A DNA stretch of 64,000 nt from Cydia pomonella (GCF_033807575.1 NC_084705.1:14068019-14132018); one strand, 5' to 3'. Counted from the first letter of the stretch, positions 44,928 to 57,562 are shown. The notes: generated by a model from the sequence alone, not told the origin. Made by a program: numbers and translations.

Positions 44928-46306
44928 ATGTTCAAGTTACTAGCAATCCTCTACATAGTAAGCGCTGTACTCTCAGCAGAGTTACCACGACACAACTTGC
45001 AGGAGACTGCCTTTAATCCCGATCCTAATGCCGAGCCAGTGTCCACGCATCCTGTGTCTAAGAAGGCGTCGGAGCCCGAGTTGGACCCTCGCCCGATTTA
45101 CAGAGCTGAAGATAAAGAGTCTGGGCGGGCGAGGGTGCAGCCCGTCAAGCCCACGGGTCCAGTGGTGAAGTACGATCAGATGTTGGCGGATCAGCCGAAC
45201 GGAGCACCTTCTGAAGTGAACAGAGTTGTAAGCACCTAAATATTATTATCTATTTAATTGTGTGCAACTATTGCAATCCTCGGATTTGTATTATTTGTTG
45301 ATTGTTTTTTTTCTATTGAGAGATGTGAGTTATGTAATATCGTTACTAAACGGCAATATTAGATAATGTACCCTGCAAAAGTGGGTATACATAATGATTT
45401 TTTTTTCAGGACAATCAACAAATTCCCAACTACGCCTTTGTGCCAGCGCAACCTGAGGTGGCGTATCCGGACATTCCATATGCTCCAGGGTACGGCTACG
45501 ACAATGGCTACCCTCAGTCCAATGGGTAAGTAAGCATTTGTTAAAACTTTATTACTTTATTATATTTGTCGAGTTCTTCAAGTTATATTAATCGTTAATA
45601 ATATGAGATCAGTGGTTTTAATATTATTGTTGTGTATCATTATGTCTTTGGTGTTCATAAAATATTATTTTGTATCCAGATACGACGTGTATGGCAACAG
45701 CGTCGGAAATTATTACGAACCCGACACATCTTCGTTCGGTTTGTTATGGAGCCAAGTTCCGGACTCGAGGGTAAGGATTAATTTATACGATGTTGTGTTA
45801 TGAGAAATGACCTGATAAAACCATTCGACTAAAATTAAATTTATCAGCGATTGTCTAGGCACGCTAAGGTGATAATCGCTTGGGCTACGACAACGAAACG
45901 CTTTATGTGAGAGTGCTCTTCCATATTAGTGCGACAGTGACATATGCGTTTCGTTGGCGATTGGCACGTTGTGTGCGCATCCTGGCCATATTATAATATA
46001 TAATTACAATTTTTTCAGACGATCGTCAACTACGCAGGCAGAGCAATCTCCTGGTTCTTCGGCAGCATCTTCGTACTACTCCTCGGATCCTTAATGACCA
46101 TCGGCGTGTGTACATACACGAACTTGTGCACCATCGCGTTTCATGGCGTAGGGCCCATACACGAGGAGATGCGCTCGCTCATCACGCCCGAGCGGCTTGA
46201 GAATATCAGCACCGCCGCCACTTTGGTCAAGTCCGCCATCGACAAGTACCAAAAGATACAGAATGTCGACGCCGTGAGACGAAGACGCGCTAATGTTCAC
46301 AACTGA
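44928..46306 (+). CDS. Cluster protein 1: secreted, one hydrophobic segment, RSLxTPERL tail
   Basis: 264 aa in four exons (44928-45227, 45410-45525, 45680-45770, 46019-46306), all in phase with GT-AG borders. Residues 1-17 look like a signal peptide (MFKLLAILYIVSAVLSA). Residues 18-100 are Pro/Glu/Lys-rich and 101-169 are Tyr/Pro/Gly-rich; both are probably unstructured. The last exon gives a hydrophobic segment of about 20 residues (about 181-200), then C200-x2-T203-x2-C206, then EEMRSLITPERL (218-229) and an amphipathic helix ending KYQKIQ. This tail is shared with three neighbours. It is the longest of the four because of the linker. The family and function are not recognised. It could be a cuticle or membrane-tethered extracellular protein, but nothing in the sequence proves that. 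Confidence 0.8.
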
Positions 46307-46373
46307 AAAAATGTTTTCCTTAGAGATTTATTGGATAATTTGTATTGTACCTAAAAGATTTTATTTTAATGAT

Positions 46374-46379
46374 AATAAA
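46374..46379 (+). promoter_or_regulatory. Poly(A) signal of cluster gene 1
   Basis: AATAAA, 68 bp after the stop codon. Confidence 0.7.
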
Positions 46380-46519
46380 AGTTCCTATCATATATATTTG
46401 TGTGTATCGTGTATCCTTATAGGATTACTCATTATAGGATATCACCTGAATCTGACTTTAGTATTTAGTACTAAAATCTCTGCTGAAGTGTCTCAGGTGT
46501 CATATGTAGGTACCTAATA

Positions 46520-48180
46520 AAATATTAAATAATCATTGAAGTTTTTGCCTCATTTAACAGTTTTATTTTACTTTTCTAAACTTATACACAGTGTGTATTT
46601 TTTATATTTAACCGCAAACTTAAAGGAAACGTAGGTTTTAGTGCTATAATACAATTCTGAAAGATTTCATTAATTTAAAGTCTCAACTAACAGAGCATAA
46701 TTAATATTTAAAATTGTTTTTTCGAGCCACAATGTATTTTGGTCACTTTAAATGAACGCGTCATTAAATACGAAGTTTTGAGTTAAAACAAAGTATTGAT
46801 GAATTGTTTGCTGAATGTTTTGTATAGAAAAATGAAAGTCGTCAATTTTTTATAAAACCTATGTAAGTGTGACCATTAAAGCCTAAACTAACTACCGTTT
46901 GATTATGCGGTACTTTCAAAATTACACGCTGTACATTACCTACTCTAAATTAAAACGGGATAATAAAGTGACAGAAAATGTACATGGAGGTCCATTTTGT
47001 ACTTACATTTTTTTCAAGTGATTTCATTTTGTTATCATTCGCCCGTTCGCGTCAATACATTTAAATATGAGTAAGCACATGTATTTAATATTATAATGTA
47101 AGTTCGATCGTTTGATAACCGGCAATGTCACGGCTGAATTGTATAATTTTGCAAAACGATAGACTACTAGTACTACACAGTTTATAAGATAAGGTGACAT
47201 GTCAAAATTTGCTCAAAAAAAGTTTAAGTAGTGGTATAGAATAGTAAAACTCTGGTACAAAATTCTTCGATCAATACGTGTGTTTATCTCATAAGTTCTT
47301 TTTATTTGCCAAACATGGAGTTGGAGTTAGGTCTACTTGCTAGATCATTTAATTGATAAAATTTTCATATTAAAGAAAATTATGTGAAATATGTAATCTT
47401 ATTTTCTGTTCTAAAATATAAATTTACACACTATTTAATATTTCTAAAATATAAATTTACACATACTAATCGCAATATTAGCAAGGTTAATGATATATTG
47501 AACCGTGAATTTATCTGTAAGAGTTTAAAAACATTGCTAGTGCTAATAAGACTTCCTGATATTTTAGATATCACACTCTTTTCTATTATTAGGTATACAT
47601 TATAATATGTGGTATTCCTAACGTAACTTAATATAATGTAGTTATTCTGGTGTATCCACAAATTGTGTTTATAATATCTCAAGTAGACTCGTGATCGAGT
47701 CAATGAGCGGAGTGTAGCACCCATGAAAGATCATCATCGACATGTTAATCTTACCAAATTGATTGTAAAGAATTGTTATATGGTTAACATTACCATAAAT
47801 ATATCCATTATCAGGAATTATAATGCCAAAATTATGAAAAATTACAAAGAAGTATGTTTGATTTTATGAGGTAGGTACAGACAGTACCTATCAATAGTAG
47901 CGTATGAAACAATGCGCCAAAACTATCTGACATTCCGGATAACTTTTCCAAATACATATAGATAAATTTTTAAAATTCACATAAAAGTATATCTTTTACA
48001 GTCTTAACTATTCTACATAAGTAGGTATATAGTATATAACCATCACTTTTTGTTAAGCTGTTATAGAACGTTAGATACTTTTGCAGCGTTGTTTGACCCG
48101 CTACTTTTGATGCTGACTGTACATGTCATTGCGAAAGTCTGAATAGACAAGTATAAGTACATAAAACTATTGTTATGTTG
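46520..48180. other. Intergenic between cluster genes 1 and 2
   Basis: AT-rich. It includes a direct repeat of TCTAAAATATAAATTTACAC at about 47411 and 47442. No gene is seen. Confidence 0.45.
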
Positions 48181-48187
48181 CTCAGTG

Positions 48188-48193
48188 TTTATT
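48188..48193 (-). promoter_or_regulatory. Poly(A) signal of cluster gene 2
   Basis: Minus-strand AATAAA (TTTATT), about 45 bp after the stop. Confidence 0.65.
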
Positions 48194-48236
48194 TAAAATA
48201 AATAATTACAATAAATTATTAAAGCTATCAACTAAA

Positions 48237-49056
48237 TTAATGATCCTCCTGCATCGCTTGATACTTGTTGTAGGCTTCCTTCAGGTAGTATTCAACTTCA
48301 TCCAGGAAGGGAATGTTGAGGGACCTGATTTCTCTGGTGAAAGGCTTTTCGATGATGAGGGTGCAGTAGGGGGTGAACGCGCAGAATCCGATGACAAGCG
48401 CCATTCCGAGAATAATCAACGGGGCCTTAGCTAAGGTCCATTTGGCTACAGACAGGGCCTGTGAAGCGATGCATGACAGGGCAGACTGTAAAACAAAACA
48501 AAAATACTGTTATTTAACATAAAGGAATGTAGGCTAATATTCTCTATAGTAATTACGACAAGTAAAAGGTGCAACAGATGTTAGGTAGAGATAAACATTT
48601 GTGGATGAATGAATGGAATGACAGGTAATATATTTATGAATGGATTACAATACTCACTATTGGGTTTGGGATGTAGTCCCAGATGGACAAATCCGTGCTG
48701 ATATCGTATTCTGCCACGGCACTGGCAGGTACAACTTGGAATCTGTAATACAAAAGATTTTATTACGACACCTGGATTATACTTGTTTTTGTTAAATTCA
48801 AGAATTTGTTAATGGGCTTAACTAGCGATGTTTTTGTCTTACGTTAGGGTAGAAAAATGCAGTCGCTGTGGTCGCATAAAGCTAACAAATTAACTTACTC
48901 ATAAGCGCTGGATGAGGGTAGTTCTGCTATAGGTCTGATTCCCCTGTAGGCTCGGTGTTCCACAGGGTACAGATGGGTAGGATATGCCTGGTAGTTTTGG
49001 GCGGCGGCCAAACCCGTAAAGCATGCCAACACAACCAAAAGTAATTGATGCGCCAT
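48237..49056 (-). CDS. Cluster protein 2: secreted, one hydrophobic segment, inverted paralogue
   Basis: 163 aa in three minus-strand exons (48899-49056, 48658-48742, 48237-48485); junctions are in phase. ATG follows a TTTTAG acceptor directly. Residues 1-19 look like a signal peptide (MAHQLLLVVLACFTGLAAA). A Tyr/Pro-rich linker comes next. The last exon starts SALSC and encodes a hydrophobic stretch (about 103-116), C116-x2-T119-x2-C122, then REIRSLNIPFLDEVEYYL and the C-terminus KYQAMQEDH. The TPERL block is altered to IPFLD, so this is the most diverged member. It is the only one on the minus strand; cluster genes 1 and 2 are convergent. Confidence 0.85.
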
Positions 49057-49148
49057 CTAAAATTATAAACGTTTACATATAGGTAAACCACCGAACTAGG
49101 CAATATATTTGAATACAAATTATATAAACGAGTTTTTTTTTAACTCAC

Positions 49149-49245
49149 CTTGAATAGATAGTGATTATGACGCTAGGTTGGTGATGAATAGCTGTAAGTT
49201 CGACGAGGAAGTGATGCCCTATCCTCGTTTTTAGTGGATTATATA
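49149..49245 (-). promoter_or_regulatory. Promoter and leader exon of cluster gene 2
   Basis: Minus-strand TATATAA at 49239-49245. About 30 bp downstream is an ATCACTT initiator-like motif. A leader exon ends at 49149 with donor GTGAGT and would join the acceptor before the ATG. Confidence 0.55.
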
Positions 49246-49249
49246 CTAA

Positions 49250-50260
49250 ATTTACGCAATGACAATTAGAAAATGTATTCCTTTATTAGGTGATTAAAAA
49301 GAGAGCCTATAAGTTCACCTTGCACATTATACTTAATTAAAGTGATTATAGATCATATTTGTAATCATCCAAAAGAAAGTTATCGCTGATTCATATTGTA
49401 TTTTTGATATTGTCAAAAAAAAACTTACATTTAAGACAAAAAATATTCCAGTTTGCAAGTAAGTAGGGAAGGTTATTTACCTAATGCTACGTAGGTACCT
49501 ATTACAATAATACTGTTCGTGATAAAATGTATTTGTTCACGATCTGGTCCATTATGGTATAGTATATTAACTAACTGCTAATTTTGAAGATTTTTTTTCC
49601 TGTCTATAGGAACCAAACTGTTGTTCCGCGGATATTGTTGTCAATATTTGACAATATTATATACCCCCGCATTTGACAATATTACCCACACACTTCATTA
49701 TTTTACAATGACAATTGTATGCCATTTGGAAAGTTATCTAAGAACAATGAACATCGAATTGAACTGGTGTGCATAGTTAGTTTTTAAGGTATTCAAATTG
49801 CAGGAATTCCTAAGTAACTAGTGTTACTTAAGAAATTGAAATAAAAAATTGAAATGATCTTGCCGATCTCAGGTTTCATTATAGGTAAATTAAAAAATTT
49901 CTTAGTAGAAACGGCAAGTAACAATGTTTATACATACTATAAATATACAAAGGCAGGAAATTAAAACTACCATTTTTAAATGCTAATTGTATCGCAACTT
50001 ATGATATGATTGATATGAAACCATCAACCTCACTGAAACATGGAAAAATTTAGCACGGGCTGTTTTTTTAACTTGGGTTGTAAATCAAATTTAAGATTTG
50101 ACTTGGCTAGTTTTTACGTACATGTTTTATTATATTGGCTTATGTTGTCTTTCACAAATTTGGTTTGTTGGTAAAAAATAGCCAAGTCACATCTTGAACT
50201 TGAATTACGTCACAAGTAAAATAAATGCATTTAAAAAAAATTTGCACGGGCTAAAGGATG
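49250..50260. other. Upstream flank of cluster gene 2
   Basis: AT-rich intergenic DNA with no gene or clear repeat. A GACAATATTA direct repeat lies near 49650-49685. Confidence 0.4.
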
Positions 50261-50389
50261 ACTCATGCTAGACCGGGCCGAGCCCGGGCCGAGGCTTCCG
50301 ACATGTCATTTTCTATAAAAACGAAGCGCCGGAAACTGCAGCCCGGAGGCGAATGTGGAACGGGATCATTTTGAAATACAACAAAAAAT

Positions 50390-50480
50390 AAATAGGCTGT
50401 GACAGACGGACAAACAGACAGACGCACGAGCGATCCTATAAGGGTTCCGTTTTTTCCTTTTGTGGTACGGAACCCTAATA
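50390..50480 (-). repeat. AGGGTTCCG repeat fragment, reversed
   Basis: GACAGACGGACAAACAGACAG, then AAGGGTTCCG and GTACGGAACCCT at 50466-50477. A reversed truncated copy of the family at 6329 and 7284. Confidence 0.6.
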
Positions 50481-50689
50481 AGCCTAAGTAGACCTGACGG
50501 ACCCGAATAACTATTAAATAAAACATTTAAAAAACCCCCACGCATTATACCCAAAAACGCCTTACATCATTTTGGAATGATGTTTTTTTTAAAGAGTATC
50601 AGATGTTTCTGATACTCTTTAAAGATTTGCAAGATTGATTTTAATCAAACATTTTTAGCTATATTTGATAAAAGCGGGCATCACAAAGC

Positions 50690-50810
50690 AACTCCCCTGC
50701 ACGTAAAAAAAATCGCATCGAAATCGGTCCATCCGTTTGAGAGCTACGAGGCCACAGACAGACATTGGCGTCAAACATAACACCCCTCTTTTTGCGTCGG
50801 GGGTTAAAAA
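50690..50810 (+). repeat. GCGTCGGGGGTTAA repeat fragment
   Basis: CGGTCCATCCGTTTGAGAGC, ACAGACAGACATTGG and TTTTTGCGTCGGGGGTT in sequence; a typical dispersed non-coding repeat. No partner copy was found in this window. Confidence 0.4.
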
Positions 50811-51059
50811 TAAAATAAAACACTGTAAAAATTGTGTAAGGGTACGGAATCCAACCCTTGAGGTACGATTACACTTGGTAAAGGAATATGTTATGGGACA
50901 ATCTTACACGAACTAACCAAGTCCCACATTTAGGGTGTGCTCTCGGTACTGGACTACTGGTTTTCTATACAAAATCAGTCCCGGTACCGGGGATTCCGGA
51001 TTCTCGCCATACAAATATACAGGGCAATTCGAACGTACAGTGACATGTGACATCAGAGT

Positions 51060-52900
51060 GATATTTTAATCATAGTCAAAATATAAAGGTTTAAAGGTCC
51101 CCTTTTTAGGTTATTCTTAAATACCTCGTAAACGGTTGTCCATAGCAAAAACTGTTTTTTCACGCAAATAATCTGTATAAAATTGCCTATAAGAAAGATT
51201 CAGTACACTTTTTCGCTAGGATCAACAAAAAAGGATATTAAAGCGGGAAAATTTCCAAGGTCCATTTTTCTATATTTTCGTAAATATCTCGTAACCAGTG
51301 GCCAATAGCAACGTAAATAATCTACACAATTTTTTCTACAAAAAAGATTCAGTAGACTTTTTGAAAGGATTAATATTTAAAAGGTTCCTTTTCTTTAGTT
51401 TTTCGTAAATAATTTGTAAAGCAAACCAAAAAATGTCTTTACGTAAATACCTAATTACCATAAAATTTTCTATAACAAACATCTAGAACACTTCGCTAGG
51501 ATCAATATTTAAAAAGATACTAAAGCATGAATGTTAAGTTTTTTTTTTCGTTTTTCGTAAGTAACTCGTAAACGGTAGCCCGTAACAAAACACGTTGTGA
51601 TACATAAATAATTCACATAATATTTCCTACAAAAACACTCTAAACACTTTACGCTAGAATCAATAATTAAGAAGATATTATAGGGGGTAAGGTAATTACA
51701 ATCAATTTATAGGTACTTTTTTTAAGTTGTTCGTAAATAACTCGTAAACGGTGCTCCAGTGCAAAGAAAAAGTTAAACACAAATAATAACATAAAATGTT
51801 CTACAAAAAAGATTTCTTACACTTGTTCGTTAGAACCAACATTATTGAGACATTAAACGGCCAAAATTAATTTTTATAAATTCTACACATTATTTGTGTT
51901 CCTCGCTTTAAAAGCTTAATAAATATTGATCCCAGGGAAAAGTATTCCGGCATGTCTTTCGTAGAAAAAAATATTTTAATTATTATTTATATATATTTTT
52001 TACTGCTATGAGACCTGAGGATTCATTGTAATTAACTTTCCCCCTCTAATATCTGTTAAATATTGATCCCAGAGAAAACTGATCGAAATGCTTTTTATAG
52101 AAAATTTTATACGAATTATTTAAGTTATAGAATACTTTTTGATTTGGGCCACCGTTTACGAGTCATTTACGAAAGACTAAAAAGAAATTGATTAGAATCC
52201 CCCCTTTAATATCTCATAAAATATTGATCCTAGCGAAAAAATTTACAAACCTTTTTTGTAGAACATTTATTTTTTATTATTTATGTATATAATTTTTTAT
52301 TTGTTATATTATGTTTATATTGTATGTAGGAAATATTATGTTCATTGTTTATGTATAAGAACCTGTGCTGTTATGAGCTGCCGTTTGAGGTATTTACGAA
52401 GAACTAAGAAGCGACATTAAAATTGATTATTATTAATATTCCCGTCTTCTCCAGTATCTCTTTAAATCCGCCAGTATCTTTTTAAATAATGATCCTAGCG
52501 AAAAGTGTTTAATATATTTACTATAGAAAATTTTATGGTTATGATTTATGTAAAGACATTTTTTTGCTATGGGTCATACTTTACAAATTATTTACGAAAA
52601 ACGAACGAAAAGGAACCTCAGTTAACGTATTATTCAATTTTTAGTGTACCTACTTAGTTTAAGATTATTTTAGAGCGCACCGCCAACAAACTGTTTTACA
52701 GTTTGGTGAAAAATTAGATTATGGTAAGTACTTAAGATATTTTATTTTTTTGCTAAATAATAATAAAAAAATGATTTTAATTAACTTTTCCTCTTTAATT
52801 GAAGATTATTTATGTTTAACAACGTTTTTTGATATTGGTCACCGTTTATGAGTTATTTAAGAAAATATTGTAAAATGAACCATAATATTGATTTTAATTA
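51060..52900. repeat. Inverted array of about 150-bp degenerate repeats
   Basis: From about 51110 to 51850 a unit recurs about five times, containing CGTAAATAACTCGTAAACGG, a CATAGCAAAAA block, TTTTCTACAAAAAAGATT and TCGCTAGGATCAATATT. From about 51900 to 52900 the same blocks appear as complements (AAATATTGATCC, CTAGCGAAAA, CCGTTTACGAG, TTTACGAAA), so the second half is the first inverted. Spacing is about 130-170 bp and divergence is high. No ORF. Confidence 0.75.
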
Positions 52901-53050
52901 AGTTTCCTGCTTTATATAATAAAATGAAACGTCTTCTTTTTCCGCCTTTTTTGTCTACAACTTTTGAAATATATTGTCTGCTAATAAACGCTTCGAATAC
53001 ATTTTGCTATACACAATTCCAAATCCAATAAGGTAACATATGTATTCTTA

Positions 53051-53323
53051 CGGCCCGATTCGAAGAATGATTCAGACACGTTTAAGATCTTGCAAAGATC
53101 TTTAATAGATCGATAACAAAATTACATGCCAAAATTGACGTTTATTTCGGTTCCGCTGTGATCCCAATAAGATCTATCTACGATATTTCTAACGTCAAAG
53201 TGACATTGTTTGCCCGAATCAAGCTGCTTCCTGTCTATTATACTACATACAAACGATATCTAAATGAGATCTTATCTAAAGCAGAACTTATCGTTATCGT
53301 ATCTCATTCTTCGAATCGGGCCG
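53051..53323. mobile_element. PIF/Harbinger-like MITE, TTA TSD
   Basis: Ends CGGCCCGATTCGAAGAATGA and its exact complement, flanked by TTA (53048-53050 and 53324-53326). 273 bp, non-coding. It lies about 300 bp upstream of cluster gene 3. Confidence 0.85.
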
Positions 53324-53618
53324 TTAGGAGTAGTATCTCTATTTTTCATCGTTTTCAGTTTGTCGAGTAGACTAAGAGCTGTTACGGCTACTCGGCGGAG
53401 TAGGTACCTACTTGTAAATAAATAAAGTGCCATTATTTAATTATATTAATAATGATTTCAGAAAAACCTTTAAAGTTAGTAACACGAACTGCATAAGCAA
53501 TATTAATATTAATCATCCATGACGTGAGTCACTGAAGTTACCGACCATTAATAAAGTTCAGATTTTAATTTGCTAATTACTCTAACCTAAGTACGATATG
53601 TATTTAAACAGGGTTGAG

Positions 53619-53624
53619 TATAAG
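53619..53624 (+). promoter_or_regulatory. TATA box of cluster gene 3
   Basis: TATAAG, 83 bp upstream of the ATG, compatible with a short unspliced leader starting near 53650. Confidence 0.45.
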
Positions 53625-53701
53625 ATGCAACCACTTGACTATTAAGTGTTCAACAACACTGTCTTATTTAAATCACATTTAGAAAATTTAAGAAAAGCAA
53701 A

Positions 53702-54952
53702 ATGCTTAAGTTTCTATCAGTAGTCTTTGCCATTTTGGCGGTTTCAGCAGCAGTCAATTTTGAATATTTGGACAATGGAATTGAATATGACGTTTCACCA
53801 AACGTAAGTTGTGTCAATCTGTTATTAAAATATTATAGGAGTGTTTAGATAGTGACTTTTATCTCTCTCTACTGATTTTCTTTTCCGCACCAATTGTGTC
53901 TATTTGGCCCAATGGTTGACTGGTAGAGAATGCCTTAAGGCATTACGTCCGCCATTTGTACTTTTCTTGTATTGTGCAATAAAGCTTAAATAAATAATAG
54001 TTATTTAAAATGAACACATGTGTCGTACAACGTTTTACAGTATGATCGTTTAAATTTTCGACATAGTTACATAATGTGCTAATTTACGGACTAGTGCGGA
54101 AAAGTAGCACCATATGTACTGTAAATAAAATTGACATCCTCATGTTTTGTGCTGTTTAAAAAATTACTTCGTTAATTGCAGATGATTTCGGCCGTGCCAT
54201 TCCCGTATCACGAGGGGTATATGACGAGAGGTATAGGCAATAGAGTAGCGAACCTCGAGCCGAGCCCAGCGTACGCCGCAGTGATCGAACCCGAGGAGCC
54301 AAAATCTGCAATCGTTGCCACTAAATTGGGTCTTGTGGCAACAGCTGTTTCGGTGAGTTGATTGATTATTATATAATTGTAATTTAGTTTTCTAACCTAA
54401 AATTGGAATAATTTTAGTATTCAAACAAACTAAAAAGTGTTCTTATGAAGATTTGTTCACCTATGCCCACATTAATATGAATGTATTTTCTCTTATCACT
54501 TATACACCCAGCAGCAAAAGTGTATACCCACTAAATTAAGGAATTCTACTTATAAAGTGGGTATGCACTTTTAGCAGCTCGCTGTACCGTTTCCATCAGA
54601 ACAACAGCCTGTAGCTATTTTACAATAAGCTACCATTTCTACCTTAAAGACAATAAGAGCTGAATTTAAGTTATTCAAGCAAGAACGTTATGTTAAAATA
54701 TCTGTATTTTTTTTTCAGTTTGCCGTAGCCTGTGTGAAGAAAGCCATATTCTTCGCCATTAAAAACTGGACTGGTCTGATCTTGGGATCCGCCGTAGCCC
54801 TCGGCATCTGCAAGCTCACTCCGCTCTGCGACAAGGGACATTCGCTTATAGAGTTCCAAAGGGAAATCCGTTCACTGGCCACACCTCAGAGGATCGCGAG
54901 AGCAACAGAAATCGTGGAAGACGCGTTCAGAAAATATAATTCTATGCAGTAA
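53702..54952 (+). CDS. Cluster protein 3: secreted, one hydrophobic segment, RSLATPQRI tail
   Basis: 168 aa in three exons (53702-53803, 54182-54352, 54719-54952), all phase 0. Residues 1-17 look like a signal peptide (MLKFLSVVFAILAVSAA). The linker is acidic and Pro-rich (LEPSPAYAAVIEPEEPK). The last exon encodes a hydrophobic segment (about 108-122), C122-x2-T125-x2-C128, then QREIRSLATPQRIARA (138-153) and a C-terminus ending KYNSMQ. It resembles cluster protein 4 most closely. This gene lacks the leader-exon splice before the ATG seen in the other three. Intron 1 carries a LINE tail fragment and a MITE. Family not recognised. Confidence 0.85.
53905..54005 (+). mobile_element. LINE 3' tail fragment in intron
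   Basis: GACTGGTAGAGAATGCC, CATTACGTCCGCC and TTGTGCAATAAAGCTTAAAT in order: a truncated retroelement 3' end. Confidence 0.55.
54022..54125. mobile_element. TTTTACAGTA MITE in intron
   Basis: Related to 9915-10012: ends near TACAACGTTTTACAGTA and CATATGTACTGTAAA, with GTGCGGAAAAGTAGC inside. Confidence 0.65.
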
Positions 54953-54959
54953 AATAATG

Positions 54960-57030
54960 AAATAAGTTTATTATTATTTTTAACATTATTAAATTATTGA
55001 TATAATTTTTTGTTTCGCCTAATTCCTCCCTTTTTACTCGATTTCCTTTTTAAAACCCTAACATATACCATGCCGTTGAACACCTAACATTGACAACGTT
55101 TTTGAATCTAGCGTCGAAGTTCAGTATTCAGGCCATAATATGTACATATACCTATACTTATTGATTATATTTAGTTTTACTACCTATGACATTATATTGT
55201 GGGTATTTAATATTCATTATATACCTACAGGTTAGCCGTATCAAAAATTCATTAATTGTATACCATTTGTAAAGTCGAACTTGATAGGTGATGTAAGGTT
55301 AGAGGGACGAAGTGCGTCTGCCGAGTAAGCACCTACCTTTAATGTATAGTACTAGTAATATACATATATAGAGAAGAGTCGTGGAAAGTATTGGGCCCCG
55401 TACACATTCTAGCTGCTGTTGTATGGCTCTGAACATTTTGTGCAGTAACTTTGCTTGTCAAAAATACATTCAAATTATTTATTTATTCGAAATCATCATT
55501 TAAAAAAAACTGAACCATCATCTAAATCCACAGCGCAGGCTTCGTCAAAAGAGTAGGTACTAAACAGAATCCGCAACAAACTTCGTCCAATATACATAAG
55601 TGATAATCCGCCACGGGCTTAGTCAGAAATGTACAAAATAAAATCCGCAACAAGCTTTGTCTAAAAACCTAACGTTACCTACGCCTCCCAGTTCATCTCC
55701 GAGACGACACGTACCCGGCGCAAAATTTCCAAAAATACTGGCCGCATTACCGCACTGTACTGCTAGTGATATGGGCTGGATCAGGTATGAAAGTAGACCG
55801 AAATTGCAAAACATTTGAGTTTTTCCTTGATCTATATACTAAACACTAATTTTATTCTAAATTTGAAGCTTCTATGTCTGCTACATGTGCCTTAGAGTTT
55901 TGATGATCGGTCAGTCAGTCAGTGACAAAATTAAGAAATTTTGACTGGTTATAATTCTTAAACTACTGGTTCAATTAAATTTGAAATATACTGTTTTTAT
56001 ACAATGCCTGCTAGGTTACTGAAATTTTATTTATTTATTAATGTACTGCCAAAGTTTTCGGAGCGCTATGTTCGTAGCCGATTCTGGCGTTTTCTCGTTT
56101 TGTAGAGGAAGGCGGCTACGAATAGAGAACCTGCCGTGCGGGTTCCCGGCACTCAACTCAATGTGTAAGGTTATAGGTACGTAATTGTTTCATAAGAAGT
56201 TATGAGTATAAGTGAAATTTACGTTAATTTATTTCTAGTGTACAAAAAAAAGATTTTATTTAGTTACGACATACATGGACACCTTTTACTTAGAATACTA
56301 CTGTCAAATACCGGCAATCTTTATATATGACAAGTGTCAAATTGAATGTCAACAGGATTTGTGTGACATTTTTTTTTCGTCATAATCAAAGCGCTGTCAT
56401 TAAGGAGGTTTTACCTTAATTATTACTCATTTAATGTAGAGTAACCATACAAAGAGCATATAATCACTACGTTTTAAGAGACGGGACTTCCATACTAGCG
56501 AGTGGAATCCCTTTGTTTCGCAAATCATTACCAAAATGTACAACAAAGAACTGTCAAAGAACCATAGTACCAACATAAGCAATTTAAATAGTGTAGTACG
56601 CTACACGCTTGCGTTTCTTATCGATATCGATAAAATGGGGAGGGTTGAAATATAGACTCTTGTCTACAAATTTTGTACTCGAAATCAAGTTAGGATCGAG
56701 TCCACATTTAAGTTGTATGTTATATAGTGGATAGTTCTATGAAATTGAAATTGAAATGAGTGGACTAATACGTGGTCGAGCTTAATGTGGACTCGATTTT
56801 TTTTAGAACACCTTTTTGTTCTTCACCACTAGGAAGGATCAAAGTAGCACTTTTTTTCCCTACTAGGAGGGAACACTTTTTTTCCTCTTTTTGCATACTT
56901 CTTAGGTTAAATTATTTAATTTATTTACCATTAATTAAATTTATTTATTTATTTGTACCATAATAATTTCCTCATAGGTGATGTGAAAAGCAGTATGTAA
57001 ATTTATCACGTGGTAGCAAAAATATTTCCA
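54960..57030. other. Intergenic after cluster gene 3
   Basis: AT-rich. A GC-richer stretch at 56050-56160 with an imperfect inverted repeat (TTCGTAGCCGATTC / GGCGGCTACGAA) looks like MITE debris. No gene is seen. Confidence 0.4.
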
Positions 57031-57035
57031 CATTA

Positions 57036-57156
57036 GGGTGGTATTCCACCTATCCAATTTCTTGGTCCAATGTCATTGCGTCTCACTCTGTCATTAATCA
57101 AAATGTGAGACGCAATACACATTGGACAAAGAAATTGCATAGGTGGAATACCACCC
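57036..57156. mobile_element. GGGTGGTATTCCACC palindromic MITE
   Basis: Ends GGGTGGTATTCCACCTATCC and complement; inner pair GTCCAATGTCATTGCGTCTC / GAGACGCAATACACATTGGAC. 121 bp, almost wholly palindromic. Confidence 0.8.
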
Positions 57157-57562
57157 ATAGGCGTTAACACTTGAATCCCTCACTACGCTAGGATTCTATT
57201 TTAGAATACCTCGTTACACTCAGAATGTAATTATAAAATCCTTCACTATTTTTTTTCTTATTTTTTTTTATTAAAAGCACTATTTTCAAAATGATCTGCA
57301 GATACATGTTTCAATAAATGTAACTTTTCTATGGGAAGATGTATCAGGTCTTCGCTACCAACAAATTTAACCCACTGCCTGCATCTGAAAACATACAGCC
57401 TTGGTTATGTACAGTTTATATTCCAAGTGTTTGCTAATGAGATGATCAACTGATTATTTAGCGCTAATATGAATCTATAAATCATGTTTTTTGGCATCCA
57501 ATTATCAACAACCCTTTATCAATGCTCTAACTTTTTATGTATTTATATGTCTGTTAATCATG

